Positions 16,531 to 28,775 are shown, counted from the stretch's first letter. The stretch: 64,000 nt of DNA from Clostridia bacterium (GCA_017461625.1 JAFTXJ010000014.1:44710-108709); one strand, 5' to 3'. Notes: generated by a model not told the origin, from the sequence alone. Program-made: numbers and translations.

Positions 16531-18213
16531 ATGACAAAGTCTAAAAAAATTATCCTTGCGGTAGCCATCGTTGCCATTATCAGTTTGTTGGCTTACATCG
16601 GCATTTCAGGTGTATCTCTCGATACTGTTCCTTGCTCCGATTGCGGTGCTACAGGTGTTATTGAAGAGGTTGCTTGTGAAACCTGCGGCGGCGAAGGTGC
16701 CGTCAGAGCTTCTTTGTGGGCATTGCTTCCACCGGTTATCGCTATTGGTCTTGCGCTTATCACCAAAGAAGTTTACTCTTCACTCTTTATCGGTATTTTA
16801 TCAGGTGCTTTACTTTCGTCAAACTTCTCATTTACAGGCACTATGGATGACCTCATCGGCACAGGCCTTCAGGAGGCTGTTGTCGGTAACGCAGGTATCT
16901 TTATTTTCCTTGTCCAGTTGGGTATAGTTGTTGCCCTTGTTAACAAAGCAGGTGGTTCTGCCGCCTTCGGTAAATGGGCACAGAAACATATCAAGACACG
17001 TGCAGGTGCAATCCTTGCCACAATGGCATTGGGTGTTCTCATTTTCATTGATGACTATTTCAACTGCCTTACAGTCGGCTCAGTTATGCGCCCGGTTACA
17101 GACGGACATAAGGTTTCAAGAGCTAAGCTTTCTTACCTTATCGATGCAACAGCAGCTCCCATTTGTATGATTGCTCCGATTTCAAGCTGGGCAGCAGCAG
17201 TTTCAAGCTACGCTCCCGAGGGTGATGGTCTCAAGCTTTTCATCAGTGCTATCCCTTACAACTTCTATTCAATTCTTTCAATCGTATTTATCATTGCCAT
17301 CACACTTATGAAGTTTGATTATGGTCCCATGCGTATTCACGAGTTTAACGCTATGACCAAAGGCGACCTTTACACTTCAGGTGAAAAGAATGAAGTTGAG
17401 GTTGAAAACGTTTCATCAAAGGGCAAGGTTATTGACCTTATTCTTCCTATTATCGTTTTAATTGCAGTGAGCGTATTTGCTCTTGTTTATGTAGGCGGAA
17501 TTATGGATGGTGTCGGCTTTATCGATGCTTTTGCAAATACAGATGCCACATTCGGCCTTCCCTGGGGCGGTATGATTGCTCTTGTTTTCATCATTCTCTA
17601 TCTTGTAGCAAGAAAGCTTATCACTTTCAAAGAAGCTATGGATGCAGTTCCAAAGGGCTTCATCGCTATGGTTCCTGCTATTTTGATTCTCACATTTGCA
17701 ACTGCTCTTAAAAATATGACATCTGCTCTTGGTGCAAAATATTTCGTTGCCGATGTTATGAGCAATGCCGCTGAAGGTCTTGATAAGCTCCTTCCCGCAA
17801 TCATCTTCCTTGTTGCTTGCTTCCTTGCTTTTGCAACAGGTACTTCTTGGGGAACATTCGGTATCCTTATTCCAATCGTTACCTATATCTTCACAGGAAA
17901 TGAAAACGCCGAGCTTATGATTATCGGTATCTCAGCTTGCCTTGCAGGTGCAGTTTGCGGTGACCACTGCTCACCGATTTCTGACACAACTATTATGTCA
18001 TCAGCAGGCGGTCAGTGTAACCACCTTAACCACGTTTCAACTCAGATGCCTTATGCTATAAGCGTTGCGGTTGTTTCATTTGTAATGTTTATAGTTGCAG
18101 GCTTTGTTCAGAACGCTTGGATTTGCTTGCCTTTGAGCATAGTTGTTATCGTAGCGTTCCTTCTTGTTGCAAAGATGGTTACGAACAAAAAATATTCAAA
18201 AGCGGCTAAATAA
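16531..18213 (+). CDS. NhaC-family Na+/H+ antiporter with N-terminal CxxCG pair
   Basis: 560 residues from the ATG at 16531, chosen because TAGGAGG sits 7 nt before it; an upstream in-frame ATG at 16459 lies inside the promoter. About a dozen membrane segments and motifs such as FIDDYFNCLTVG and GDHCSPISDTTIMSS fit the NhaC/ArsB-like superfamily of cation or amino-acid exchangers. Between the first and second membrane segments lies CSDCGATG...CETCGGEG (Cys35, 38, 49, 52), a DnaJ-like zinc-binding pair that is not usual for this family. The transported ion is not certain. Confidence 0.85.
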   Translation: MTKSKKIILAVAIVAIISLLAYIGISGVSLDTVPCSDCGATGVIEEVACETCGGEGAVRASLWALLPPVIAIGLALITKEVYSSLFIGILSGALLSSNFSFTGTMDDLIGTGLQEAVVGNAGIFIFLVQLGIVVALVNKAGGSAAFGKWAQKHIKTRAGAILATMALGVLIFIDDYFNCLTVGSVMRPVTDGHKVSRAKLSYLIDATAAPICMIAPISSWAAAVSSYAPEGDGLKLFISAIPYNFYSILSIVFIIAITLMKFDYGPMRIHEFNAMTKGDLYTSGEKNEVEVENVSSKGKVIDLILPIIVLIAVSVFALVYVGGIMDGVGFIDAFANTDATFGLPWGGMIALVFIILYLVARKLITFKEAMDAVPKGFIAMVPAILILTFATALKNMTSALGAKYFVADVMSNAAEGLDKLLPAIIFLVACFLAFATGTSWGTFGILIPIVTYIFTGNENAELMIIGISACLAGAVCGDHCSPISDTTIMSSAGGQCNHLNHVSTQMPYAISVAVVSFVMFIVAGFVQNAWICLPLSIVVIVAFLLVAKMVTNKKYSKAAK

Positions 18214-18228
18214 AACACGTTTTTTAAG

Positions 18229-18260
18229 CCGATGGCAGCAGTGTCATCGGCTTGATTTTT
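18229..18260 (+). terminator. Terminator between antiporter and sugar transporter
   Basis: AAGCCGATG-gcagcagtgt-CATCGGCTT followed by GATTTTT. It lies only 3 nt before the ribosome binding site of the next gene, so the next gene may depend on read-through or a leader promoter I cannot see. Confidence 0.8.
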
Positions 18261-18276
18261 ATAAGGAGGTAATGGA

Positions 18277-20790
18277 TTGGAACTCAAGAAAAAGGTTACA
18301 ACCTTAATTGATCAGGTCAGATTATATTGGAACACTCCGCCTGAGGGCAGACATATGGCTTTTAAAGAAATCGCTGCTTATTCTGGTGGCGGTATCGGTG
18401 CTTATATGATCATCACTATGGGCACAGCCTGTTTGCTTGCAACAGGTAACACGCTCATTTCAAGTGCTTTGGGTGTTGATGCGATGGATATGTATATAAT
18501 GTATGTTATCGCTGTTCTTGCTAACATTCCGCTGACCGGTATCAGGGCCAACATAATAGACAATACTCGAAATAAAGCAGGTAAATACCGACCATACATA
18601 GTTACAATGGCAATCCCTAGTGCAATTATCTGTATAGCTATGGTGTGGTTCCCGTATTCATGGCTTGAAAGTCTTTTTGGTGATAGGGTTATTTTTGGCG
18701 AAAGTGCAGGTTATGTTGCAAAGTGTGCGTTGATACTTCTATTTAACCTTATCTTGCATTTCTTCTATTACTTCTTTTATGACGGATATGAAAATCTCAT
18801 TCATGTTCTTTCTCCCAATACTCAGGAACGTGCTGATGTAGCTTCTGTAAAGAGCATTGTATATTCCTTTGCTCCAACGGTTGTTAATCTCATTACTCCT
18901 CTTATTGCTCAGCACATTTTTCACACTAACTCAACAGATATAAGAGTTTACCGTTTGCTTTATCCTATTCTTGCTGTTTTGGGCATTCTTCTTTGTATTG
19001 TTGTTTATAAATACACTGAAGAAAAAATTGTTCAGGCAAAATCTCACGTTGTTCAGATCAAATTCATTGATGCTCTTCGTGCTGTTGCAGGCAACAAGTA
19101 TTTCTGGATTATTTCATTAGCGGGCTGGATAAGCTTCCTTGAGCTTGCATATGCCAATATTATGTATTGGCTTTACAACTACGGTGGTGCTTGCACGGGC
19201 ACTCAATACAGCTTGATTTACGCCCTTTACGGTAATGCCTCATTGTGGGGTATGCTTGCAGCCCCCTTCTGTATCAGAAAGTGGGGTAAAAAGGCGGTTC
19301 TTGTTGTTACCAATATGTTTAATATTGTATTTATTCTTGCAATATTACCTTTTGTTCAGGAGCTTAATTCATCAACTATATGGATGGTTCTGCTTTGCCT
19401 TTGGTTCAATGCTCTTATGGGCTCTTTTGCCCATATTCTCAATCCGTCAATTCAGGCGGACATCAGAGATTATCAGCAATATAAAACAGGTGAAAGAATT
19501 GACGGTATGTTTGCAACCGTTACATCAATCGGCACAATCATTACTCTCATTACTTCATCAGTTCTTCCGTTTATTTACGAAAAAGGCGGTATTACCAAAG
19601 AAAATGCCGCAGCAGTTACTTCAAACCCCGAAATCCTCGGCAGAGTTCTTGCTGACGGTAAAACAGTAGGCGAGCTTCTTTCAGAGCAGTTGGCAAAGGG
19701 TCAGAATAACTACGCAAATGCTTATTCTGCTCTTTATGACCCGGATGTTCTTTTAAATCTTTTGCAGGTTTTAGTCATTGTTGCAGGTGTGGGTGCATTC
19801 TTAAATGTTGTGCCGTATTTCTGGTATGACTTCAACGAGCGTAAGCAAAAATCAGTTGTCCGTGTGCTTCAGGTTCGTATGCTTTTTGAAGACTATGGTA
19901 ACGGTGTTCTTAATGATAACAGAATTGTTGAAGCTGTTGAAATTGTTAAAAACGCTCGTGAAACAGCAGTGCTTACTCCAAAGGAAGTTTCCAAGAAAGA
20001 CTATAAATCAATTAAAGATAAAGCAGAACGCAAAAAAGCTAAAAAGGCTTATACCGAAGCTATTGCCCTTAATGAAGAAATTGAAATTTCAAAATTCGTT
20101 TGCCGTGAGCTTGATAAGTTCTCATCGGACACTGTTAAGGCTCAGCTTGAATATAGCCGAAAGATTTGCTCCGAAGGTCTTGACGGTATGCTCAACATTG
20201 ACCTTGCTCAGGCTAAAGCGGAACTTAAAGCTGCAAAGGCATTGCCTAAGGGCAACGATGATGAAAAAGAATACCGCACTTTTATGGTAAATATGGCTCG
20301 TAATAAAATCAGAGCACATAAAACTGTTGCGAAGTATTATAAAGACACTCAGCTTGTTCAGCCTGATTTCAGTGTTGTTGACGGATTGTTTGAACTTGAA
20401 GATGAGCTCGATTCAAAGCTGAAAGCACTTTATATTGAGCTTTCACAGGCAAGAAAAGAAAAGGACTCTGCAAGAGCATCTGAAATCAAGTCTGAAATTA
20501 AAGCATTCAAAGAAAAGAAAGAAGACTGCAGAAAACAGCAGAAAGCTGAAATGGATAAGCATGCTCAGTTTAACAGAGCCGCAAAGCCATATCTTGATGC
20601 TAAAAAGCTTCTTACTGACGAAGAGAACTACACTCATTATGAAGATATTCTGGCGAAATATGAAGCCTCAAAAGCAAACATTGAACTTGCAAGACAACAA
20701 CGCCTTGCTCAGCAGGAGCGTGAACAGGCAGAAAAAGAGGCGCGCATAGCAAAGCTTAAGGAAGAAAAAAAGGCCGCCAAGCGTAAATAA
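18277..20790 (+). CDS. GPH-family (MFS) glycoside transporter with long charged C-terminal tail
   Basis: 837 residues from a TTG start placed 6 nt after AAGGAGGT; the nearby ATG is out of frame. Residues about 20-515 form twelve or so membrane segments of the glycoside-pentoside-hexuronide cation symporter type, importing oligosaccharides. Residues about 516-837 form an unusual 320-residue cytoplasmic tail, rich in Lys, Glu and Ala and predicted by eye to be coiled coil (ending with LARQQRLAQQEREQAEKEAR). Ordinary GPH transporters are 450-500 residues. The downstream GH5 gene follows after 10 nt, so the pair probably imports and cleaves one glycoside. Confidence 0.85.
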   Translation: MELKKKVTTLIDQVRLYWNTPPEGRHMAFKEIAAYSGGGIGAYMIITMGTACLLATGNTLISSALGVDAMDMYIMYVIAVLANIPLTGIRANIIDNTRNKAGKYRPYIVTMAIPSAIICIAMVWFPYSWLESLFGDRVIFGESAGYVAKCALILLFNLILHFFYYFFYDGYENLIHVLSPNTQERADVASVKSIVYSFAPTVVNLITPLIAQHIFHTNSTDIRVYRLLYPILAVLGILLCIVVYKYTEEKIVQAKSHVVQIKFIDALRAVAGNKYFWIISLAGWISFLELAYANIMYWLYNYGGACTGTQYSLIYALYGNASLWGMLAAPFCIRKWGKKAVLVVTNMFNIVFILAILPFVQELNSSTIWMVLLCLWFNALMGSFAHILNPSIQADIRDYQQYKTGERIDGMFATVTSIGTIITLITSSVLPFIYEKGGITKENAAAVTSNPEILGRVLADGKTVGELLSEQLAKGQNNYANAYSALYDPDVLLNLLQVLVIVAGVGAFLNVVPYFWYDFNERKQKSVVRVLQVRMLFEDYGNGVLNDNRIVEAVEIVKNARETAVLTPKEVSKKDYKSIKDKAERKKAKKAYTEAIALNEEIEISKFVCRELDKFSSDTVKAQLEYSRKICSEGLDGMLNIDLAQAKAELKAAKALPKGNDDEKEYRTFMVNMARNKIRAHKTVAKYYKDTQLVQPDFSVVDGLFELEDELDSKLKALYIELSQARKEKDSARASEIKSEIKAFKEKKEDCRKQQKAEMDKHAQFNRAAKPYLDAKKLLTDEENYTHYEDILAKYEASKANIELARQQRLAQQEREQAEKEARIAKLKEEKKAAKRK

Positions 20791-20800
20791 GGAGGCTCTT

Positions 20801-22282
20801 ATGGAAAAAATATACACAAAGGGTGTAAAAATACTCGACTCTTACGGCAGAGAACGTATTTTTAACGGTATGAATGTCTGCGACAAGGGTCGAGCAAATA
20901 AAGATACAGGCAAGCATGACTATGACCTTGCGTGGGACAGCACCTTGGCAGATACACTTTATACCCATGGTTTCAATATGATTCGTATGGGTATAACCTG
21001 GGATGCTGTTGAGCCTGAGCCGGGTAAATATAATACCGATTATTTAAATAAAATACGTACCTATCTTGATGAATGTGAAAAGAAGGGTATATATGTTTAC
21101 CTGGATATGCATCAGGACTTGTTCTCACATTACGGTGAAAGTGTCGGTGACGGTGCACCGGATTGGGCAACAGACACAGGCAAATACAAGCCTGTTCCCA
21201 CTCGTTTTGTGTGGGCAGAGGGTTATTTCTGGCGTCGATTTGTTCATAAGGCTTTTGACAATTTCTGGGAAAATAAACAAGTTCACGGCAAAGGTCTTCA
21301 GGATTGGTTCAGCGATATGTGGCAGTTCGTTGTCAGCGAATTAGGCTCACATCCTGCTGTAATCGGTTATGATATGTTCAATGAGCCGTTTCCCGGGAAA
21401 TCGGGTGGTAAGGTATTCCGCAGTCTTATTAAAAAGCTGGTTGTAACCACTTTGACGGACTCATCAGTGAGTAAAGCTCAATTGATAAAAAGGGCTTTAA
21501 GCAAAGAAAAAGCAACCGTGCTCAATTTATACAATTCTGAGGTATTCCGCAAAATCACCTCAGCAGGGGATGCCATAATCAAAGATTTTGACCTTAACAG
21601 ATATTTTCCGTTTATTTCAAAGGTTTCTTCAGCTATCAGAGAGGCAGATAAGGAAAAAATCCTTATTATGGAAAACAGCTATTACTCAAATCTCGGTATT
21701 CCTTATTCCTGCCCTGTGCCTGAGGTAGGCGGTAAGCCCGACGGCAATGTAATTTTTACGCCTCACGCTTACGATTTAATGGTAGATACCCCTGCTTACA
21801 AATACGCAAGCAATGATCGTGTAGGCTCAATTTTTGCCGAGCATAAACGCTCTCAGGAAAGGCTTGGTATTCCTGTTATAGTAGGTGAGTGGGGCGGCTT
21901 TTCAGAGGGCGACGAATGGTTCCCACACGTAAAATTCCTCCTCGGTCTTTTTGACAACTATAAGTGGAGTAATACTTACTGGGCGCACTTCGGCGGTCTT
22001 TTTGAAACAGAGCTTTTTAAAGATGTTCTTACAAGACCTTACCCGCGTGCCGTTACAGGTGAAATCACAAGCTATTGCCATAACAGAGAGGAAGAATCAT
22101 TCACTCTTACTTATAATCAGAACAGAACGTATGAGGCCCCCACCGAAATTTTTGCTCATAAGCCCATTAAGAGCATTGAAACAGACGGCGAATATACAAT
22201 TACCCCCATCGAAAACAGCCAAGGCTCAGTGGTAACTCTCAACACAGGAATAGGCGAACATACAATAAAAATAATGTTTTAA
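20801..22282 (+). CDS. GH5 glycoside hydrolase, endoglycoceramidase-like
   Basis: 493 residues, no signal peptide. A TIM barrel with the acid/base Glu195 in YDMFNEPF and the nucleophile Glu363 in VIVGEWGGF. The N-terminal strand 'IFNGMNVCDKG' and LDMHQDLFSHYG resemble the endoglycoceramidase-related part of GH5, with a small C-terminal beta domain. Members cleave beta-glycosidic bonds in glycolipids or oligosaccharides. The gene shares an operon with the GPH transporter upstream, so its substrate is probably an imported glycoside rather than a membrane lipid. Confidence 0.88.
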   Translation: MEKIYTKGVKILDSYGRERIFNGMNVCDKGRANKDTGKHDYDLAWDSTLADTLYTHGFNMIRMGITWDAVEPEPGKYNTDYLNKIRTYLDECEKKGIYVYLDMHQDLFSHYGESVGDGAPDWATDTGKYKPVPTRFVWAEGYFWRRFVHKAFDNFWENKQVHGKGLQDWFSDMWQFVVSELGSHPAVIGYDMFNEPFPGKSGGKVFRSLIKKLVVTTLTDSSVSKAQLIKRALSKEKATVLNLYNSEVFRKITSAGDAIIKDFDLNRYFPFISKVSSAIREADKEKILIMENSYYSNLGIPYSCPVPEVGGKPDGNVIFTPHAYDLMVDTPAYKYASNDRVGSIFAEHKRSQERLGIPVIVGEWGGFSEGDEWFPHVKFLLGLFDNYKWSNTYWAHFGGLFETELFKDVLTRPYPRAVTGEITSYCHNREEESFTLTYNQNRTYEAPTEIFAHKPIKSIETDGEYTITPIENSQGSVVTLNTGIGEHTIKIMF

Positions 22283-22284
22283 TC

Positions 22285-22320
22285 AAAACATCCTCAACCT
22301 CGGTTGGGGATGTTTTTTGC
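22285..22320 (+). terminator. Terminator of the transporter-GH5 operon
   Basis: AAACATCCTCAACC-tc-GGTTGGGGATGTTT followed by a T run. Confidence 0.9.
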
Positions 22321-22342
22321 TTCTTTGTGTAATGTAACTTGT

Positions 22343-22545
22343 TGGGTCAATTCACGAATTGAACGAAATGTAGTGGCCGATGCCCACATCGGCCAAAGAG
22401 AACCCAAAAAAATCCTCCGTTTTCAGGCTCCCCATACTTCAGGGGGAACTGTCACGAAGTGACTGAGGGGGATGAAGACGAAGTAATAAGCAGAAGCTCA
22501 AGTGAAGAGGTGAGGGCGTGCGATGCATTTTGTTCCTACCGGTTC
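22343..22545. repeat. Dispersed intergenic repeat (modules D, C, A)
   Basis: GGTCAATTCACGAATTGA (module D), AATGTAGTGGCCGATGCCCA (module C, shortened), then CAGGCTCCCCATACTTCAGG and TGTCACGAAGTGACTGAGG (module A) through GTGAAGAGGTGAGGG. Confidence 0.65.
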
Positions 22546-22583
22546 GGCCTGAAATGACTTTACACAATGGAGCCGAAAAAATA

Positions 22584-22760
22584 TTGCTTTTTGATTTTTT
22601 TGTGATATAATAATTGTGCGACACAGTTTAATATTGGTCCAAATAGACATACTGTTGGTAAAAACGTATGTCTTGGTGTTTATCTCTATTTGGGCTAACT
22701 GTGTCGCAACAGAAATCAAGCATCGTTTTTCAGTGCGTGGTTTCGGCTGCGCACTTTTTT
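22584..22760 (+). ncRNA. Candidate structured small RNA with own promoter and terminator
   Basis: TTGCTT (22584-22589), 16-bp spacer, TATAAT (22606-22611). The predicted start near 22617 begins a perfect 12-bp closing stem (22617-22628 with 22697-22708). Inside are CCAAATAG/CTATTTGG (22639-22646 with 22686-22693) and ACATAC/GTATGT (22647-22652 with 22666-22671). After a 23-nt linker comes the terminator AGTGCGTGG-tttcgg-CTGCGCACT and six T. Architecture and terminator sequence match the leader at 2162-2377. No ORF with a ribosome binding site is present. Confidence 0.55.
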
Positions 22761-22861
22761 ATTTTTTGTATCTTATTTTGACCCTGTCACACGCACATTT
22801 TAAGCCAAAGAGGCATTGTCTGAAAGGATTTACAAGTGGGCAGTAAGTCAAATAAGTGAAG

Positions 22862-22894
22862 CCGACGGATTTGAAAAAGTCTGTCGGTGTTTTT
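22862..22894 (+). terminator. Second hairpin terminator downstream of the small RNA
   Basis: CCGACGGAT-ttgaaaaa-GTCTGTCGG followed by TGTTTTT. Bases 22761-22861 hold no ORF I can support. Confidence 0.6.
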
Positions 22895-22913
22895 ATGTGT
22901 AAGTCTTTTTGGT

Positions 22914-22943
22914 GAAAAAACCCCCGACTTCGGTCGAGGGCTT
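22914..22943 (-). terminator. Terminator of the GH2 gene
   Basis: On the minus strand CCCTCGACC-gaa-GTCGGGGG followed by six T. Confidence 0.85.
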
Positions 22944-22949
22944 TAATGT

Positions 22950-25946
<2,997 letters not shown>

Positions 25947-25975
25947 CTAACATAAAACTTCACACAAATCAACAA

Positions 25976-26011
25976 AAAATCCCACCGATTGCTCGGTGGG
26001 ATGATTTTTAT
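25976..26011 (-). terminator. Terminator of the aldolase-aminotransferase operon
   Basis: On the minus strand AATCATCCCACCGA-gcaa-TCGGTGGGAT followed by a T run. Confidence 0.85.
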
Positions 26012-27102
26012 TTATCAGCCTGTTTTGAGTATTTAAGTTTATACACAATTCTCATAAGCAAGCATTCATGAAGCTTAATAGGCTTGATTTTGCCGATGTT
26101 CTGGGTATCGAGCATTGCCTTGCAGTTCTTTTTCATAACAATTTCAACAGCAGTTGCATTGTATTCATCGTTAGCACAGCAATAACCGCCCTTGTCTTTA
26201 AGAAGAACACCGTTTCTGAATCTGAGCTTTTTGATAAGCTGCTTTTCTTCACTTGCACACTTAAGGTTGATGCCCACAAGCTGAGCAAAGTCATCAAGAT
26301 ATGGCTTAACCTTTTTGCCTGTTGAAGAAGCTTCAACAACATCGTCATCAGCACAGTGAATGATATATTTAACCTTCGGATAAGCGTTATAAATATCTCT
26401 GTGAATGCACTGTTCCGGTGGCATTGTAAGGCTTTCGGGGTCAAAATCAGTGTCCCAAAAATCATCGGTGAAGTGAATTACACCGTCTTTGAACTCACTC
26501 TTGGAAGCAACAACATTGTGCTTATATTTGGGGCGTTTATATTTTGAATCAATATATTCGCCGCAAACTCTTTCAAGCTCGTTGGCAACGGCAAAAGCTT
26601 CAGCATAGTCAGCACCCATGCACACTGCACCGTGGTGAGCCATAAGAATTGCCTTTGAGTCACTTCTTGCCAAAACATCGTTTACTCCCTGACGGAGCTT
26701 AGGCTGACCGGGAAGACCGTACTCGGCACATGGGATAACCATGTCGAGCAGATCTGATCCAACGTCGTTAATAATGTCTTTTTTGAGAATTGAAACTGCA
26801 GAAGCATTTGACTGATGAGTATGTATAACAAAGTTAACATCATTTCTTGCCTTGTAGCAGTCAGCGTGAATGCCTTTTTCGCTTGATGGCTTAATGTTGC
26901 CTTCGTAGCTCAAATCTTCAATATTTACAACAACAATGTCGTCAGGGGTAAGGCCTTCATAAGGCTTTCCGCTTGGGGTGATAACAAACTGAGTGTCATT
27001 GATTCTGCAGCTGATGTTACCCCATGTTCTTACAATCAGTCCGCAAGCAAGAAGCTCTTTGCCGGCATCAATAACTGTCTGTTTAGCTTGTAAAATATCC
27101 AT
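26008..27102 (-). CDS. Class II aldolase/adducin-family protein with two aldolase-like halves
   Basis: 364 residues from the ATG at 27102, chosen because GGAGAA lies 9 nt upstream; an upstream ATG at 27141 would overlap the preceding gene. The N-terminal half (about 1-205) has the class II aldolase pattern: TWGNISCRI, TPSGKPYE, VIHTHQSNA (zinc-binding HxH) and AHHGAV. The C-terminal half (about 225-350) looks like a second, degenerate copy (VKYIIHCADDDVVEAS). Relatives cleave or epimerise phosphorylated sugars such as fuculose- or ribulose-phosphate. It is co-transcribed with the aminotransferase and faces a sugar-kinase operon, so it probably acts on a phosphorylated sugar; the exact substrate is unknown. 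Confidence 0.8.
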   Translation of the reverse strand: MDILQAKQTVIDAGKELLACGLIVRTWGNISCRINDTQFVITPSGKPYEGLTPDDIVVVNIEDLSYEGNIKPSSEKGIHADCYKARNDVNFVIHTHQSNASAVSILKKDIINDVGSDLLDMVIPCAEYGLPGQPKLRQGVNDVLARSDSKAILMAHHGAVCMGADYAEAFAVANELERVCGEYIDSKYKRPKYKHNVVASKSEFKDGVIHFTDDFWDTDFDPESLTMPPEQCIHRDIYNAYPKVKYIIHCADDDVVEASSTGKKVKPYLDDFAQLVGINLKCASEEKQLIKKLRFRNGVLLKDKGGYCCANDEYNATAVEIVMKKNCKAMLDTQNIGKIKPIKLHECLLMRIVYKLKYSKQADK

Positions 27103-27125
27103 AATGATTATTTCTCCGCTTAAAA

Positions 27126-28595
27126 TTAAAGTTGTCTGCACTTGCTGAATACTCTGTCAAATCTTGAAAGAGCATCGTCAATGTCTTCCTTAGTGTAAGC
27201 AGCGCTTGTGTAAAGACGGCTGCCTGCAAGGGTAACAAGGCCTTCTGCCATATATGCAGCACCCATGTGGGTCATTTCTTTCTTTCTTACGTTTGTGGCA
27301 TCAAGAACACCCGGAATCTGCCATACCTTTGACCAGTCGATTGAGAAGTGCATTGTACCTACTGTATCAAGGTGGCAGATTGAACCCTGGTTGAATGCAA
27401 CGAAGGGAAGGTTATATTTCTTAATAATATCCTGAAGTCCCTTTGTAAGGTAATCGCCCATTTCACCGGCCTTTTCGCAAGCCTTCTGCTTTTCGATTTC
27501 GCAAAGGGTGTAATAACCTGCAACACAAGAGATAGGTGTAGCAGCAAGTGTACCGCCCATAAATGCTTTCTTAACCTTAACTGCACCGTCAAGACCTGCA
27601 CCAAGATATTTCATATATTCTCTCTTACCGCCGATACCGCCTGCACCGGGGTAACCGCCTGCGATAACTTTACCGAAGATTGTAAGGTCTGGTGAAACAC
27701 CGTAGAAGCCCTGAGCACCTGCCATACCGATACGGAAACCTGTAACAACTTCATCAAAGATAAGAAGTGCACCGTATTTACGGCAAAGTCTTTCAACACC
27801 CTTGTTAAAGTCGAAGTCAACAGGGCGAGTACCGCTTTCAGGACCAACAGGCTCAATGAAAACAGCAGCTGTGCCACCTGTGAGCTGGTTTAACTTAAGC
27901 TTCTTTTCAAGGTCATTAAGGTCGTTGGGGAAGAACTCCTGAGTATGTCTGAACATATAAAGGGGAACACCGTGAGCCTGAGTGAACTTTGAGCCGGGGA
28001 TACGGATACCGTAACCTAACTGATCACTCCAGCCGTGGTAAGCACCGCCCATTTTAAGGATGTTCTTTTTCTTTGTGGCAAGTCTTGCAACACGGATAGC
28101 TGCCATGCAAGCTTCAGTACCTGAACCGAGCATACGGAACATATCAACTGATTCAATGCTGTCAGAAATCTTCTTTGCAAGCTTATATTCATATTCGTGG
28201 AAAAGACCTGTTGAAGGGCCGCAGGTGTTAAGAAGGTCAATAACCTTTTCTCTTACCTCGGGAGGGTTACTGCCCAAAACTGTGGGGCCGCCTGCCTGAA
28301 GGAAGTCATAGTATTCATTGCCGTCAGCGTCATAGAGCTTGTTGCCCTCAGCCTTTGTGAATACAAGGGGGAAAGGATGGTTGAATGCAAGGTTATGCTG
28401 AACACCGCCGGGGATAATCTGCTTGGCTTCTTCAATCATTGCCTTACTTTTTGAACACTTTGCATCGAAGTATTCTTTTTCGTACTTGGCAAGCTCATCA
28501 GGGTCAATTGAATAAACCGGCTTTTTGATAAGCTCATCAAGCTGATGGGTGACTTCCTTGGCATCAAGGTAGTCTTTGATTGCGTAATCTGACAT
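27126..28595 (-). CDS. Class III aminotransferase, glutamate-1-semialdehyde aminomutase-like
   Basis: 489 residues. A PLP fold type I enzyme: GSGTEACMAAIRVAR, YHGWSD, IFDEVVTGFRIG, and the PLP lysine in FGKVIAGGYP. Similar to HemL but with about 50 extra N-terminal residues and no heme genes nearby. It heads an operon with the aldolase (23-nt gap), so an amino-sugar or keto-sugar transamination is more likely than heme synthesis. Substrate unknown. The start follows AAAGGAGAGA. Confidence 0.85.
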   Translation of the reverse strand: MSDYAIKDYLDAKEVTHQLDELIKKPVYSIDPDELAKYEKEYFDAKCSKSKAMIEEAKQIIPGGVQHNLAFNHPFPLVFTKAEGNKLYDADGNEYYDFLQAGGPTVLGSNPPEVREKVIDLLNTCGPSTGLFHEYEYKLAKKISDSIESVDMFRMLGSGTEACMAAIRVARLATKKKNILKMGGAYHGWSDQLGYGIRIPGSKFTQAHGVPLYMFRHTQEFFPNDLNDLEKKLKLNQLTGGTAAVFIEPVGPESGTRPVDFDFNKGVERLCRKYGALLIFDEVVTGFRIGMAGAQGFYGVSPDLTIFGKVIAGGYPGAGGIGGKREYMKYLGAGLDGAVKVKKAFMGGTLAATPISCVAGYYTLCEIEKQKACEKAGEMGDYLTKGLQDIIKKYNLPFVAFNQGSICHLDTVGTMHFSIDWSKVWQIPGVLDATNVRKKEMTHMGAAYMAEGLVTLAGSRLYTSAAYTKEDIDDALSRFDRVFSKCRQL

Positions 28596-28691
28596 AAAAA
28601 TCTCTCCTTTATTCAGAAAATGTAATTATGTTTTAGTTTTTCGTAACATTTGTATATTGAAAAAATACAAAAAGTTTGTTAAAATCTAACA

Positions 28692-28714
28692 TATAATGTA
28701 TCCAGTACATTATA
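28692..28714. promoter_or_regulatory. Palindromic operator in the divergent intergenic region
   Basis: A perfect inverted repeat TATAATGTA-tccag-TACATTATA lies midway between the divergent aminotransferase and kinase genes. Each half contains a TATAAT-like -10 reading in opposite directions. It is probably the binding site of a dimeric regulator controlling both operons; no regulator gene is adjacent. Confidence 0.5.
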
Positions 28715-28775
28715 CAATACTTTTTCTGAAAAATAAAGACATTTTTGTTAAATTTTTATTAAGGTAGGGTTTTTT

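Noticed and set aside
28016-28299. Small frames on both strands within the aminotransferase gene
   Set aside because: They are shadows of the class III aminotransferase coding sequence.
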